57,622 nucleotides of DNA, taken from assembly GCF_019396385.1 (NCBI RefSeq), contig NZ_JAHKRN010000054.1:1-57622 (forward strand). Direction: 5' to 3'. A program made the translations under genes and the position numbers. The stretch comes from Nonomuraea harbinensis. GTDB taxonomy: Bacteria; Actinomycetota; Actinomycetes; Streptosporangiales; Streptosporangiaceae. This document shows positions 1 to 8,110 of the stretch, one piece after another (the first letter of the stretch is position 1; every line of letters starts with the position of its first letter). The notes below the pieces were generated by a model that was given only the letters and a program-made list of their open reading frames with translations, did no database searches and was not told where the DNA came from.

Positions 1-102
1 GGGAAGGAAACACCCGGTTACATTCCGAACCCGGAAGTTAAGCTTCTCTGCGCCGATGGTACTGCACTCGGGAGGGTGTGGGAGAGTAGGTCACCGCCGG
101 AC
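1..102 (+). rRNA. rrf: 5S ribosomal RNA, 5' truncated by the window edge
   Basis: The sequence has the actinobacterial 5S rRNA core: the block around CCGAACCCGGAAGTTAAG, then GCGCCGATGGTACTGC and GGGAGAGTAGG near the 3' end. About the first 15-20 nt of the mature RNA lie outside the window. It is the distal gene of an rRNA operon whose 16S and 23S genes are upstream. The exact 3' end is set by comparison with known 5S molecules and may be off by 1-3 nt. Confidence 0.95.
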
Positions 103-119
103 AATTTTCATATGGGAAA

Positions 120-149
120 GGCCCCGACAGTTTCTGTCGGGGCCTTTCT
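120..149 (+). terminator. Intrinsic terminator after 5S rRNA
   Basis: GGCCCCGACAG and CTGTCGGGGCC form a perfect 11-bp stem with a TTT loop (120-143), followed by TTTCTC. This is the first of three hairpins in a row and the best candidate for the rRNA operon terminator. Confidence 0.85.
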
Positions 150-157
150 CGTGGGTG

Positions 158-190
158 AGCCCCGAGGCTATGGCTTCGGGGCTTTTCTCG
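158..190 (+). terminator. Second tandem hairpin downstream of the rRNA operon
   Basis: AGCCCCGAGGC pairs with GCTTCGGGGCT (158-183; 11 positions including one G-T pair), followed by TTTCTCGTTTT. Together with the hairpin just upstream it makes a double terminator, common after highly transcribed rRNA operons. Confidence 0.75.
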
Positions 191-197
191 TTTTCTG

Positions 198-226
198 GGG
201 CCTCGGCATGCTTGCCGAGGCCCTTT
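198..226. terminator. Third hairpin, between rRNA operon and convergent methyltransferase gene
   Basis: GGGCCTCGGCA and TGCCGAGGCCC form a perfect 11-bp stem (198-223) followed by TTTG. It ends 8 nt before the stop codon of the convergent gene, so it can also act on minus-strand transcripts; on that strand the run after the stem is weaker in U. Confidence 0.65.
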
Positions 227-231
227 GTGTT

Positions 232-981
232 TCAGGAGGTCGCCTCCTGGCGGAGTACGAAGACGCCCCAGCCCAGATACTCCCGCCCGTACTCCAGATG
301 TGAACGCCTGGCCGTCGTCAGGAACTCACGCATGGCGTCGGCGTCGGGATCTCCGGGGTTGGCGCGAAGCCAGTCGCTTATCGTCCACCACTGGCTCGCC
401 ACGTACCGATCCCAGCTGTCCGGGCTGGCCAGCACCATTTCCAGCAGCTCGAATCCCGCCTGCTCGAAACGCTCTCCCGTACCGGAAAGAGAGGTGAAGG
501 CGTCCTCCTCCAGAGAGAGGGCCCGCACCGCTTCGGGCGGGGGCGGGGTCGTCCAGTAGCACTCTCCCACCAGGGCGAGCCCGTCACGGCGGAGGGGGCG
601 GCGCATCAGGCCGAGGGTGCCGGAAAGGCCGCCGCCGATCCAGGTCGCGCCGATGCAGGACACGATGTCGAACGCCCCCGGTTCGGCGTCGTACGTGCCG
701 GCGTCCGCTTCGACGAACTGGACGCGGTCGGCGACCTCCAGTTCACCGGCGCGATCTCTCGCCGCTTCCAGGAACACCTTGCTGATGTCGACGCCGATGC
801 CCTGATGGCCGTAACGGGCGGACCAGCGATTCAACATTTCGCCCTTGCCGCACGCCAGGTCGAGTTGCCGCGTTCCCGCGTCGACACGGCAGATCTCGCC
901 CAGCAGATCGAGCTTGTCGTCGGTGAGCGGATTGAGTATGCGGTGACGGGCTTCGGCTATTTCATGGAAGCGCAGAGACAT
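232..981 (-). CDS. Class I SAM-dependent methyltransferase
   Basis: 249-residue cytosolic protein with a Rossmann methyltransferase fold. Motif I is LDLACGKGE (about residues 40-48), followed by an acidic strand end GVDIS (about 63-67) and the post-motif stretch VQFVEADAGTYD. The later FDIVSCIGATWI corresponds to motif IV. The substrate is not evident; the family includes small-molecule and ubiquinone/menaquinone-type methylases. ATG start at 981. It stands alone, converging on the rRNA operon, and is divergent from the TPR gene at 1217 across a 235-bp gap. Fold assignment is firm, substrate unknown. Confidence 0.85.
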   Translation of the reverse strand: MSLRFHEIAEARHRILNPLTDDKLDLLGEICRVDAGTRQLDLACGKGEMLNRWSARYGHQGIGVDISKVFLEAARDRAGELEVADRVQFVEADAGTYDAEPGAFDIVSCIGATWIGGGLSGTLGLMRRPLRRDGLALVGECYWTTPPPPEAVRALSLEEDAFTSLSGTGERFEQAGFELLEMVLASPDSWDRYVASQWWTISDWLRANPGDPDADAMREFLTTARRSHLEYGREYLGWGVFVLRQEATS

Positions 982-1103
982 GGGGTCAGTCTCACGGAAG
1001 CCGTCTCGGCCCTGCCACTCAATATGCAGGTCACTCGGATGACCGGCGGCTTCGGGTCGGCCGGATCCGTGGTTGTGCGGGTTCCGGACATGCCCCGGCT
1101 TGC

Positions 1104-1144
1104 TAGGCTGGGGGAGTACCGGGCCACCCCAACCACGGGTGGCC
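1104..1144 (+). promoter_or_regulatory. Possible promoter -10 box and leader hairpin of the TPR gene
   Basis: TAGGCT at 1104-1109 resembles an actinobacterial -10 box (TANNNT). Just downstream, GGCCACCC (1122-1129) and GGGTGGCC (1137-1144) form a perfect 8-bp hairpin with a 7-nt loop in what would be a roughly 100-nt leader. No convincing -35 box is seen. The hairpin could be a leader structure or an attenuator; this is inference. Confidence 0.3.
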
Positions 1145-1216
1145 TTCGTCGCGTAAGGCCCGGGATGGGCGGCGACCAGCCACGGCGGGCCCGTACGGGT
1201 AATAGAGGCTCGCTGA

Positions 1217-3880
1217 GTGAGCCAACGAAATGGACCAGAAGTGAACAGAGATAGCGGATCGGACGGCGAGCAGCGCGGGCGCGGCGATAACGGGGGCGAG
1301 CGCTCGCATGGCGACAGGAACGGCGGATCCGGTTCCCGCGGGCGCGACGATCGAGACCGTCCGTTCCGTTCAGGCGGCGACAGGCGTTCCTATCAGGACC
1401 GAGGCCGGGGAGGCCAGGGGCGGGGCGAAGGCGGTGGCGGCCGGCCGTTCCGCGACCGCGACGATCGCGGGCCGCGCGGCGCCGGGGGTTACCGGGATCG
1501 CCGTGAGGGCGACGACCGCCGTTCCTATCGGGATCGTGACGAAGGTCGTCCTTCCGGAGATCGTGGCGAGAGCCGGCCCTACCGGGACCGTGATGACCGC
1601 GGTCCTCGGCAGGAGCGTGGTTACAGCGGCGAGCGCCGGTCGTTCCGGGATCGGGACGACCGCGGCTCCCAGCGTGGCCCGTCGAGGGACAGAGACGAAC
1701 GTCGGCCCTACCAGGACCGTGGGGATCGTCCGTCCCATCAGGACCGTGGCGAGCGTCGGCCATACCAAGATCGGGGTGACCGTCCCTCTTACCAGGACCG
1801 TGGTGAGCGTCGCCCCTATCAGGACCGTGGTGAGCGTCGCCCCTATCAGGACCGGGGAGACCGCCCGTCCTATCAGGACCGGGGTGACCGTCGGCCGCAC
1901 CAGGATCGTGGGGATCGTCCGTCCTATCAGGATCGTGGGGAGCGTCGGCCGTACCAAGATCGTGGGGACCGTCCCTCTTACCAGGACCGTGGCGAGCGTC
2001 GCCCTTACCAGGACCGGGGGGATCGTCCGTCCTACCAGGATCGTGGGGAGCGTCGGCCCTATCAGGACCGGGGTGACCGTCCCTCCTACCAGGACCGAGG
2101 CGAGCGTCGGCCCTACCAGGACCGTGGGGACCGTCGGCCGGATCAGGATCGCGGCGAGCGTCGCCCCTATCAGGACCGGGGTGACCGTCCGTCCTATCAG
2201 GATCGCGGGGAGCGTCGCCCGTACCGCGATCGGGACGAGAGTCGTCCTCCCAGGGATCGTGATGAGCGTCGTCCGTACCGGGATCGCGACGATCGCGGCT
2301 CCCGGAGCGAGGGTGAGCGCCGTCCCTTCAGGGAGCGCGACGATCGCGGACCCCGGCGTGACGACCGTGGCCCGCGCCGTGAGGGGGGCTCGCGTCCGTT
2401 CTCGCGGGAGGAGCGGCCCGGCACTCGCGCCCGCTTCGGCAGGGACGACCGCGAGGGTGACCGGCCGCAGCGCGAGCCGCTGCCTGAGGTCGCGCCCGAC
2501 ATCAGCGCCGACGACCTCGACAAGGAGGTGCGCGAGGAGCTGCGGTCCCTGCCCACGGATCTTGCCGAACTGGTGGGCCGGCACCTCCTCGCCGCCGAGC
2601 GCGCCCTCGAAGAGGACGATCCCGACAAGGCTCACGAACACACCAAGGTGGCGCGCAGGTTCGCGGCCAGGATCGGTGTCGTACGGGAGGCGGCCGGCAT
2701 CGTCGCGTACCGGGCCGGACACTTCAGCGAGGCGTTGAGCGATCTGCGCGCGGCCAGGAGGATGACCGGTTCGGAGGCGTACCTGCCGGTCATGGCGGAC
2801 TGCGAGCGCGGGATGGGACGTCCGGAACGGGCGCTCGACCTGGTGCGCTCGCCGGAGGCCGAGCGGCTGGACCGGGCCGGGCGGATCGAGCTGACGATCG
2901 TGGAGTCGGGGGCGCGTCGCGACCTCGGCCAGCACGACGCGGCGGTCATCACGCTCCAGCGGCTTCCAGAACTGCGCGACCCGCAGCCCCGTCCGTGGTC
3001 GGCGCGCCTGGCGTTCGCGTACGCGGACGCGCTGGAGGAAGCGGGACACCACGACGCGGCGGTGGACTGGTTCGGCAGGGCGGTGGCGTTCGACGAGGAC
3101 GGCGAGACGGACGCCGCCGAGCGGTACGCCGAGCTGACCGGCGCGACGATCGAGGACGTCGAGGAAGGCTACGACGAGGACTTCGTGTCCCCGGGGGACG
3201 CCGCTTCCGAGGCATCCACGGAGGCCGGCGGCGAAGGCGAACCGGAAGCTCGTGACGCCGGACCGGCCGCACAGGATGCCGGCAAGGCCGGCAGCGAGGC
3301 GGAGCCGGACGCGCCGCGTGCTGAAGAGGCCGACCATGACGCCGAGCAGGGCAGGTCGTCCGAGCGGCCCGGCGCGGACAACCGCCGTGAGCAGGCCGAG
3401 AGCGTCCCGGCTGCGTCGCCCGAGCAGTCCGGGGACGACAGCGACTCGGCCACGTCCCCCGAGCAGGCTCGGGGGGAGGCAGGTACGTCGGCCGAGCGGG
3501 CTGAGGGCGAGAGCGACGCGGCCACGTCGCCGGGGCAGCCTCGGGAGGCGGGTACGTCTGCCGAGCGCGCCGGGGACGAGAGTGTCGCTACGTCGCCTGA
3601 GCGGGCTGAGGGTGAGAGCACCTCGGCCGTGTCGCCCGGGCAGGCTCGGGAGGAGTCGGGTACGTCGCCTGAGCAGGCCGGGGGCGCGTCGTCCAAGCGA
3701 ACCGGCGGGGCGGCACGACCCGGTCAGGCGGGCGAGCACGTAGCGGGCGAGCCGGACGAGCCGGCGGATGCCGAGCACGGAAAGCAGGGCGGCGCTTCAT
3801 CGGTGCCGATCTCCCCGTCCTTCATCGAGCCGGACTTCGGTGACCATGCTGGGGACGAACCCGGTAAGCAGTCCGAGTAG
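1217..3880 (+). CDS. TPR-domain protein with long Arg/Asp repeat N-terminus and acidic C-terminus (Rv1691-like)
   Basis: 887 residues in three blocks. Residues 1 to about 425 are low-complexity, Arg/Asp/Gly/Tyr-rich, with a tandem nonapeptide of the form RRPYQDRGD / RPSYQDRGE. Residues about 430-650 are helical: PDISADDLDKEVREELRSLP opens a TPR-like domain, with later repeats such as AGHFSEALSDLRAARRMTG and AGHHDAAVDWFGRAVAF. From about 655 the tail is Glu/Ala/Ser-rich with degenerate SPEQA/TSAERAEGES repeats. The TPR core is conserved in actinobacteria beside the HAD-tlyA-nadK-recN block, as for Mycobacterium Rv1691; here those genes lie about 5 kb downstream. The Arg-Asp-Gly tract resembles RNA-binding or phase-separating regions, but no function is proven. 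GTG start at 1217; an in-frame GTG at 1241 is possible. Confidence 0.85.
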   Translation: MSQRNGPEVNRDSGSDGEQRGRGDNGGERSHGDRNGGSGSRGRDDRDRPFRSGGDRRSYQDRGRGGQGRGEGGGGRPFRDRDDRGPRGAGGYRDRREGDDRRSYRDRDEGRPSGDRGESRPYRDRDDRGPRQERGYSGERRSFRDRDDRGSQRGPSRDRDERRPYQDRGDRPSHQDRGERRPYQDRGDRPSYQDRGERRPYQDRGERRPYQDRGDRPSYQDRGDRRPHQDRGDRPSYQDRGERRPYQDRGDRPSYQDRGERRPYQDRGDRPSYQDRGERRPYQDRGDRPSYQDRGERRPYQDRGDRRPDQDRGERRPYQDRGDRPSYQDRGERRPYRDRDESRPPRDRDERRPYRDRDDRGSRSEGERRPFRERDDRGPRRDDRGPRREGGSRPFSREERPGTRARFGRDDREGDRPQREPLPEVAPDISADDLDKEVREELRSLPTDLAELVGRHLLAAERALEEDDPDKAHEHTKVARRFAARIGVVREAAGIVAYRAGHFSEALSDLRAARRMTGSEAYLPVMADCERGMGRPERALDLVRSPEAERLDRAGRIELTIVESGARRDLGQHDAAVITLQRLPELRDPQPRPWSARLAFAYADALEEAGHHDAAVDWFGRAVAFDEDGETDAAERYAELTGATIEDVEEGYDEDFVSPGDAASEASTEAGGEGEPEARDAGPAAQDAGKAGSEAEPDAPRAEEADHDAEQGRSSERPGADNRREQAESVPAASPEQSGDDSDSATSPEQARGEAGTSAERAEGESDAATSPGQPREAGTSAERAGDESVATSPERAEGESTSAVSPGQAREESGTSPEQAGGASSKRTGGAARPGQAGEHVAGEPDEPADAEHGKQGGASSVPISPSFIEPDFGDHAGDEPGKQSE
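1700..2293 (+). repeat. 27-bp coding tandem repeat (22 units)
   Basis: Twenty-two consecutive 27-bp units each encode nine residues. The first 19 are of the type RRPYQDRGD/E or RPSYQDRGD/E, mostly alternating; the last three have RDRD in place of QDRG. The array is in frame and exactly 594 bp. Unit-to-unit nucleotide identity is high, with synonymous changes, so array length is expected to vary between strains. Confidence 0.95.
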
Positions 3881-3888
3881 GTGACGCT

Positions 3889-3928
3889 CTCGGGTACGCA
3901 CTCCCGTTCCGGCGAGTGCGTACCCGAG
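3889..3928. terminator. Bidirectional terminator-like hairpin between convergent genes
   Basis: CTCGGGTACGCACTC (3889-3903) and GAGTGCGTACCCGAG (3914-3928) form a perfect 15-bp stem with a 10-nt loop. There is no U tract, as is usual for high-GC actinobacteria. It lies between the stop codons of the TPR gene and the MBL gene. Confidence 0.75.
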
Positions 3929-3935
3929 GTCGCGT

Positions 3936-4862
3936 TCACGGGGAGACGCGGTCCAGCCAGTGGAGGATGCCGGCGACGTTCGACGGGGCGCCGCTGAGCA
4001 GCTCGAACTGCTCGGCCGTCTCGTCGTCGCCGGCCAGCGCCTGGTAGCGCTCCCTGGTACGGTCCCGCACCATGGCCACGGCGTGGTCCAGGTCCAAGCC
4101 TTCGGCGTGGGCCTGGCGGGTGAGGTCCACCCAGATGCGCAGCTCCTCAGCTGATCGGTCAAGTGTGTCCCGTACCGCGTCGACCGGCCCGTAATGGCTG
4201 AACAGCAGCCGTTGTGGCTGCAGTGCCTGGAACAGGGCGATCGAGTCGAGGGCGGTCTGCAGGTCGAAGTCCGGAGGCGGGGTGGCCGGGCGCAGATCGC
4301 CGGTCTGCGGCAGGTAGACGCCCGCGGCGTCGCCGACATAAAGGTCACCGGTGGCGGAGTCGATCAGCCCTACGTGGTGCTTGGCGTGGCCGGGAGAGTA
4401 GTGGCTGCTCAGCGTCCTGCCGTTGCCGAGGTCGATGGCGCCGGTGTCGCCGAGGGCGACGATGCGTTCGGCCTCGGTGGGGGAGAGCTCGCCGAACAGC
4501 GTGTCCAGGCGGTCTCCCCACACCATTCTGGCGCTGGCCATCAGCCTGGCCGGTTCGGCCAGATGCCGGGCGCCCTTCTCGTGCACGACGACCTGCGCGG
4601 ACGGGAAGAACTTGGCGATGTCTCCCACCCCGCCCGCGTGGTCGAGATGAATGTGCGTGACCACGACGGTGGCCAGATCGTCCGGGCCGACGCCCAGCGA
4701 CGCGAGCGCGTCACGAACGACGGGGGCCGAGGTGGATGTCCCCGTTTCGACCAGGCAGGGACGATCACCCAGGATGAGGTAACCGGCGGTGATACCGGAG
4801 TATCCGGCCATCTTCGTGTCGATCTCATAGACGTCGCCGCCCAGGGCGGTGATGTTGTCCAC
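3936..4862 (-). CDS. MBL-fold metallo-hydrolase
   Basis: About 308-residue cytosolic protein of the metallo-beta-lactamase superfamily. The metal-binding signature THIHLDHAGG is present near residue 70, followed by a conserved histidine in SPGHAKHHVG and the bridging aspartate in LYVGDAAGVY, then SHYGP near the C-terminal helical region. The C-terminal 100 residues are helical, as in flavin-less MBL hydrolases. Substrate unknown. I prefer the GTG at 4862 because GGAG lies 5 nt upstream; an in-frame GTG at 4868 would abut that site. It is transcribed alone, divergent from the SSB-like gene. Confidence 0.85.
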   Translation of the reverse strand: MDNITALGGDVYEIDTKMAGYSGITAGYLILGDRPCLVETGTSTSAPVVRDALASLGVGPDDLATVVVTHIHLDHAGGVGDIAKFFPSAQVVVHEKGARHLAEPARLMASARMVWGDRLDTLFGELSPTEAERIVALGDTGAIDLGNGRTLSSHYSPGHAKHHVGLIDSATGDLYVGDAAGVYLPQTGDLRPATPPPDFDLQTALDSIALFQALQPQRLLFSHYGPVDAVRDTLDRSAEELRIWVDLTRQAHAEGLDLDHAVAMVRDRTRERYQALAGDDETAEQFELLSGAPSNVAGILHWLDRVSP

Positions 4863-4971
4863 AGGCACTCCAGAGCCGTGTCCGCTATCCCCAGAACGGC
4901 GTTCGAGCCGAACTGGACTTCCTCACATCGTAGAGAGTGATCTCCACCCGATCACCAATGGGAGGACGACA

Positions 4972-5367
4972 GTGGACCGCAACGAGGTCTTGCTGGTGGG
5001 ACGGCTGTCCGCGGCAGTCGAAGAGCGGAGTCTGCCGAGCGGCGACACCATGACGAAGTGGCGGCTGCTGGTACGCCGCCGCAGGCACAGGCGGGACGGC
5101 ATGGTCACCGACAGCATCCCGTGCGTCAGCTTCAACCAGGAGGTGGCCGACGTCCTCCGCACTCTCCGACCCCGTGACGCCATGGAGGTCACCGGTGCCT
5201 TCCGTTGCCGTGTCTTCGGTCCGGCGTCGGGCAAGGTCTGGGCCTACGAGGTCGAGGTGGCCACGGTCAGGGTCATCGAGGCCGACCCGCTCCCGGCGGG
5301 CGAGCCCGGCGAACCGCTGGTCCCTTCCGCGCCCCGCCCGGTCGCCGTCCTCGCCGAGGCGGGCTGA
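4972..5367 (+). CDS. Single-stranded-DNA-binding-like OB-fold protein
   Basis: 131 residues. The N-terminus DRNEVLLVGRLSAAVEERSLPSGD, then MTKWRLLVRRR, SIPCVSFNQEVADVLRTL and DAMEVTGAFRCRV, follows the SSB pattern of beta strands (the NxVxLxGRL start, a WRL strand, and an edge strand before VTG). It lacks the long Gly-rich tail of housekeeping SSB, so it is probably an auxiliary actinobacterial SSB-like protein. The GTG start at 4972 is preceded by GGAGGA at 4961-4966, which decides the start. Not in an obvious operon: the next gene is convergent. Confidence 0.8.
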   Translation: MDRNEVLLVGRLSAAVEERSLPSGDTMTKWRLLVRRRRHRRDGMVTDSIPCVSFNQEVADVLRTLRPRDAMEVTGAFRCRVFGPASGKVWAYEVEVATVRVIEADPLPAGEPGEPLVPSAPRPVAVLAEAG

Positions 5368-5446
5368 CGCCGGGCGGTCCGCTCGGCGGGCCGTCCGTCA
5401 CGGGCCGGTGCTCTCCGCCGTCGGTGCTCGTGACGGGGGAGAACGG

Positions 5447-6925
5447 TCAGCGGATGGCGAAGGTTCTCAGGACCAGGCCCGTGCGGGGCTTGGGGCCGAA
5501 GGAGGTCGACTTGCGCGGCACCCGCTCGCCGCCCGACGCCACCGCGAGGACGTCGGCGACGTCCAGCGGCCTGAGGATCACGGCGGTGCCACCCGTGGCC
5601 GCGGCGAGCTGCACGGCGGCGTGCGGGTCGTGGTGCACGATCCGCACCGTCTCCTCGTCGTCGCGCAGGCCCCACACCTTGGGCAGGACGAACTCGGTGA
5701 GGATGGAGGTGTTCAGCGAGTTCCACCGGGCCGAGCGGTCCGCCGGCATGGCCTGCGCGAGCTGCAGCGGGTCGGGGCTGGTGAGGAGGTGCGCGCCGTT
5801 CTCACAGGCCAGCAGGAAGGCCGGGCCTTCGGTGTGGTGGAGCGCGTGGAGGCCCTCGTCGAGGTCGCTGAGATCCTGTACGCGCCACGAGCCCTTGGCC
5901 CTGGCCACCGCCTCCTCCAGCGGGAGGCCGGGGATGACGCGATGGATGGCCTTGAGGTCGGGCGGGTACGCGTCGGTGTCCACGAGCAAGGCCAGGCCGA
6001 AGTCCCACGGGCTCCGCTTGACCTGCTCCGAGTCCTGAGCGCCTCGGCCGTCGTCCTCACGGCCGTTCGAGGGGATCCCGTCCTGGGCGGGGTGGCCGGG
6101 TCCGGTGGGTTCGGCGTGCAGGGCGTGTTCGCGGCGCTGGAGTATGCGGTACGTCGCGTACCTGTGATGGCCGTCGGCGATGAGGGCCTGGCGGGGATGG
6201 AGGTCGGCGTTGACGGCGGCTATCTCCGCGTCGTCGGTGACCACCCAGAGCCGGTGGGTGAGGCCGTCCTCGGTGTGCGCGGTGACCAGGGGCTCGCGGT
6301 GGGTGGCCACCTCGTCCACGAGGCGGGTCGCCGCGCCGTCCTGGCCGTTGTAGAGGAGGAAGATGGGCTCGAGGTTGGCCTGGGTGGTGCTCATGAGGGC
6401 CAGGCGGTCGGTGATGGGGCCGGGAAGCACGTCCTCGTGCGGCAGGATGATGCGCTGCGCCGGATCCGGGAGGCAGACGTCGCCGATGATGCCGCGCTGC
6501 AGCACCCCTGGGCCTCGCTGCTCGTACACGTAGAGCGCCGGCTGCTCGTCGGGGACGAGGACACCGGACGCGAGCCACGCTTCCAGCGTTCTCCCCGCCT
6601 CCTGATACCTGGAATTGGGCGAGACTTGGATCTGACTCTGGGAGGAAACGAGAGGATTGTCAGAGTTAATGGTGTTCTGGTCTGTAGAGGTAGAGGGATC
6701 GGAAGGGGGCTTCTGAGCATCAGTGCCGGGTCTGCCGGGAACGATGAGACGGACGACGTTGTTGGGATGAGCGTCCAGCAGGGCGCTCACATCGCCGTCG
6801 GAGATCAGGTCGTAAGGCGGGGAGGTCACCTTGGCGGGATCGTCTACGGCGAAGCGGACGCCCCGGAACGGGCGAAGGATCAGCCCGTCCGGTATCGGCA
6901 GTTCAGAATTCCCCATACCGGGCAT
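5447..6925 (-). CDS. DUF1015 family protein with inserted Ser/Asn/Gln-rich segment
   Basis: About 492 residues. DUF1015 hallmarks are LRPFRGVRF near the N-terminus, VTSPPYDLIS, the YVYEQ strand, GIIGDV, LMSTTQANLEPIFLLY and the central ADGHHRYATY block. DUF1015 proteins are related to SerK-type free-serine kinases; function in actinobacteria is not settled. An insert of roughly 41 residues (6611-6733) rich in Ser, Thr, Asn and Gln interrupts the region between VVRLIVP and SRYQEAGRTLEAW, and is only about 54% GC by my count. A second, shorter acidic insert follows the REHALHAEP stretch. The start is uncertain: ATG at 6925 or 6916. Divergent from the TPR gene at 7024. Confidence 0.8.
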   Translation of the reverse strand: MPGMGNSELPIPDGLILRPFRGVRFAVDDPAKVTSPPYDLISDGDVSALLDAHPNNVVRLIVPGRPGTDAQKPPSDPSTSTDQNTINSDNPLVSSQSQIQVSPNSRYQEAGRTLEAWLASGVLVPDEQPALYVYEQRGPGVLQRGIIGDVCLPDPAQRIILPHEDVLPGPITDRLALMSTTQANLEPIFLLYNGQDGAATRLVDEVATHREPLVTAHTEDGLTHRLWVVTDDAEIAAVNADLHPRQALIADGHHRYATYRILQRREHALHAEPTGPGHPAQDGIPSNGREDDGRGAQDSEQVKRSPWDFGLALLVDTDAYPPDLKAIHRVIPGLPLEEAVARAKGSWRVQDLSDLDEGLHALHHTEGPAFLLACENGAHLLTSPDPLQLAQAMPADRSARWNSLNTSILTEFVLPKVWGLRDDEETVRIVHHDPHAAVQLAAATGGTAVILRPLDVADVLAVASGGERVPRKSTSFGPKPRTGLVLRTFAIR

Positions 6926-7023
6926 GCTGCCATAAACGCCCGAGTCTTCCCGTAGTCGCCTCAATGCCCCGCTGGGATCCGATTCCGTAACTCCGTCGTA
7001 TGCCGATGTAGGAGGGCTCACGC

Positions 7024-7446
7024 ATGATGGAAGGTGCCGACGGCCGCGCAGATTCCCCCGGCACTCCCCAGGGTGACGTGTACGACTGGTACCAGCGGGG
7101 TGTGAAGCTCTTGAAGGAGGGCAGCCCCGCGGCCGCGGCCGCGCTGCTGGAGCGTGCCGCCGACGCGGAGCCGGATTCGCGCAGCATCAGGGAGGCGCTG
7201 GCACGGGCCCAGTTCAACTCCCGCCGGTACGCGGAGGCGGCCAGCAGTTTCCAGTGGATCGTGGACGACAACCCGACGGAGGATTACGCGTACTTCGGGT
7301 TGGGGCTGTCGCTGTGGCGGACCGGCGACATCGAGGCGGCCCAGGAGCCGCTGGCGATCGCCGTCGCCATGCGGCCCGACGACCGCAACTACGTGTCGGC
7401 GTTGCGCAGCGTCCGGGCCACCTTAAAGGCCCGGAGGGACATGTGA
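7024..7446 (+). CDS. Small tetratricopeptide-repeat protein
   Basis: 140 residues. After a short disordered N-terminus, DWYQRGVKLLKEGSPAAAAA, SIREALARAQFNSRRYAEAA and DYAYFGLGLSLWRTGDIEAA form three TPR-like helix pairs. Such proteins are usually protein-interaction adaptors. The ATG at 7024 is preceded by GGAGGG at 7011-7016, so the start is well supported (a second ATG follows directly). It ends 13 bp before the convergent GNAT gene stop. Confidence 0.85.
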   Translation: MMEGADGRADSPGTPQGDVYDWYQRGVKLLKEGSPAAAAALLERAADAEPDSRSIREALARAQFNSRRYAEAASSFQWIVDDNPTEDYAYFGLGLSLWRTGDIEAAQEPLAIAVAMRPDDRNYVSALRSVRATLKARRDM

Positions 7447-7459
7447 GGCGCGGCTGCCG

Positions 7460-7939
7460 TCACGGAGGGCTGATCACGTACTGGAGTATGCCGTCCGCGC
7501 CGCCCCTGGGCACGGCGCCCAGGCGCCGGGCTAGGCGCTGGGAGGCGACGTTGCCCTCGTCGGTCTCCAGCAGGATCTCCTTGAGGCCCGCTCGCCGGCC
7601 CGTCTCCAGGACGGCGAGGGCGGCCTCGGTGGCCAGGCCGGAGCCTCGGCGGGCGGGTTCGAGGCTGTAGACGATCTCCACCTGGCCGCTGTCGTGCCGG
7701 CGAAGGCCGCACACGCCGACGAGCTCGTCCCGCAGGTATGCCTTCCACAGGCCGTACCCGTGTTCGGTGAAGTCGTCAGCGCTGTCGGCGAGGAGCGTGG
7801 CGGCGAACTCGGCGGAGACCTCCCGGTCGTCGAACAGGTACTGCCTCACTTCCGGCTGGTTCCAGTGCGCGACCAGGATGTCCAGGTCGGCCTGACTGGC
7901 CGGGAGTAGTTCCAGCCGGTTGGTACGAAGAACCGTCAC
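7460..7939 (-). CDS. GNAT family N-acetyltransferase (RimJ/RimL type)
   Basis: 159 residues. The start VTVLRTNRLELLPAS is typical of RimJ/RimL-like acetyltransferases; QYLFDDREVS, YGLWKAYLRDELVGVCGL and the acetyl-CoA-binding stretch RRGSGLATEAALAVLETG follow, ending in LETDEGNVASQRLARRLGA. Acceptor unknown. I place the start at GTG 7939 because homology begins there and GGATGG lies just upstream; reading on in frame gives only low-complexity His/Pro/Arg sequence from a tandem repeat. Transcribed towards the TPR gene. Confidence 0.85.
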   Translation of the reverse strand: MTVLRTNRLELLPASQADLDILVAHWNQPEVRQYLFDDREVSAEFAATLLADSADDFTEHGYGLWKAYLRDELVGVCGLRRHDSGQVEIVYSLEPARRGSGLATEAALAVLETGRRAGLKEILLETDEGNVASQRLARRLGAVPRGGADGILQYVISPP

Positions 7940-8110
7940 ACCATCCAGGAAACACGTGTCATCGCCGTCACGCAGCCCGATAGAGCTCCTGTCGCTGCAT
8001 GACGGCCTCTCCAGGGGAACTCGCCACCGGGGATGAGTGCACCGTTCGGCGTGCGGCCTCGGCGGGTCGGACGTGACTGACGGTAAGAGCAGCGCGCCTC
8101 GCGGCACCTT

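Noticed and set aside
1308..2738. Long second-frame and antisense reading frames across the nonapeptide repeat gene (also 1370-3778 minus)
   Set aside because: They arise because a 27-bp repeat keeps all frames open; their composition is low-complexity Arg/Thr/Val and they lack starts and ribosome-binding sites. The 1217 frame has the conserved TPR domain.
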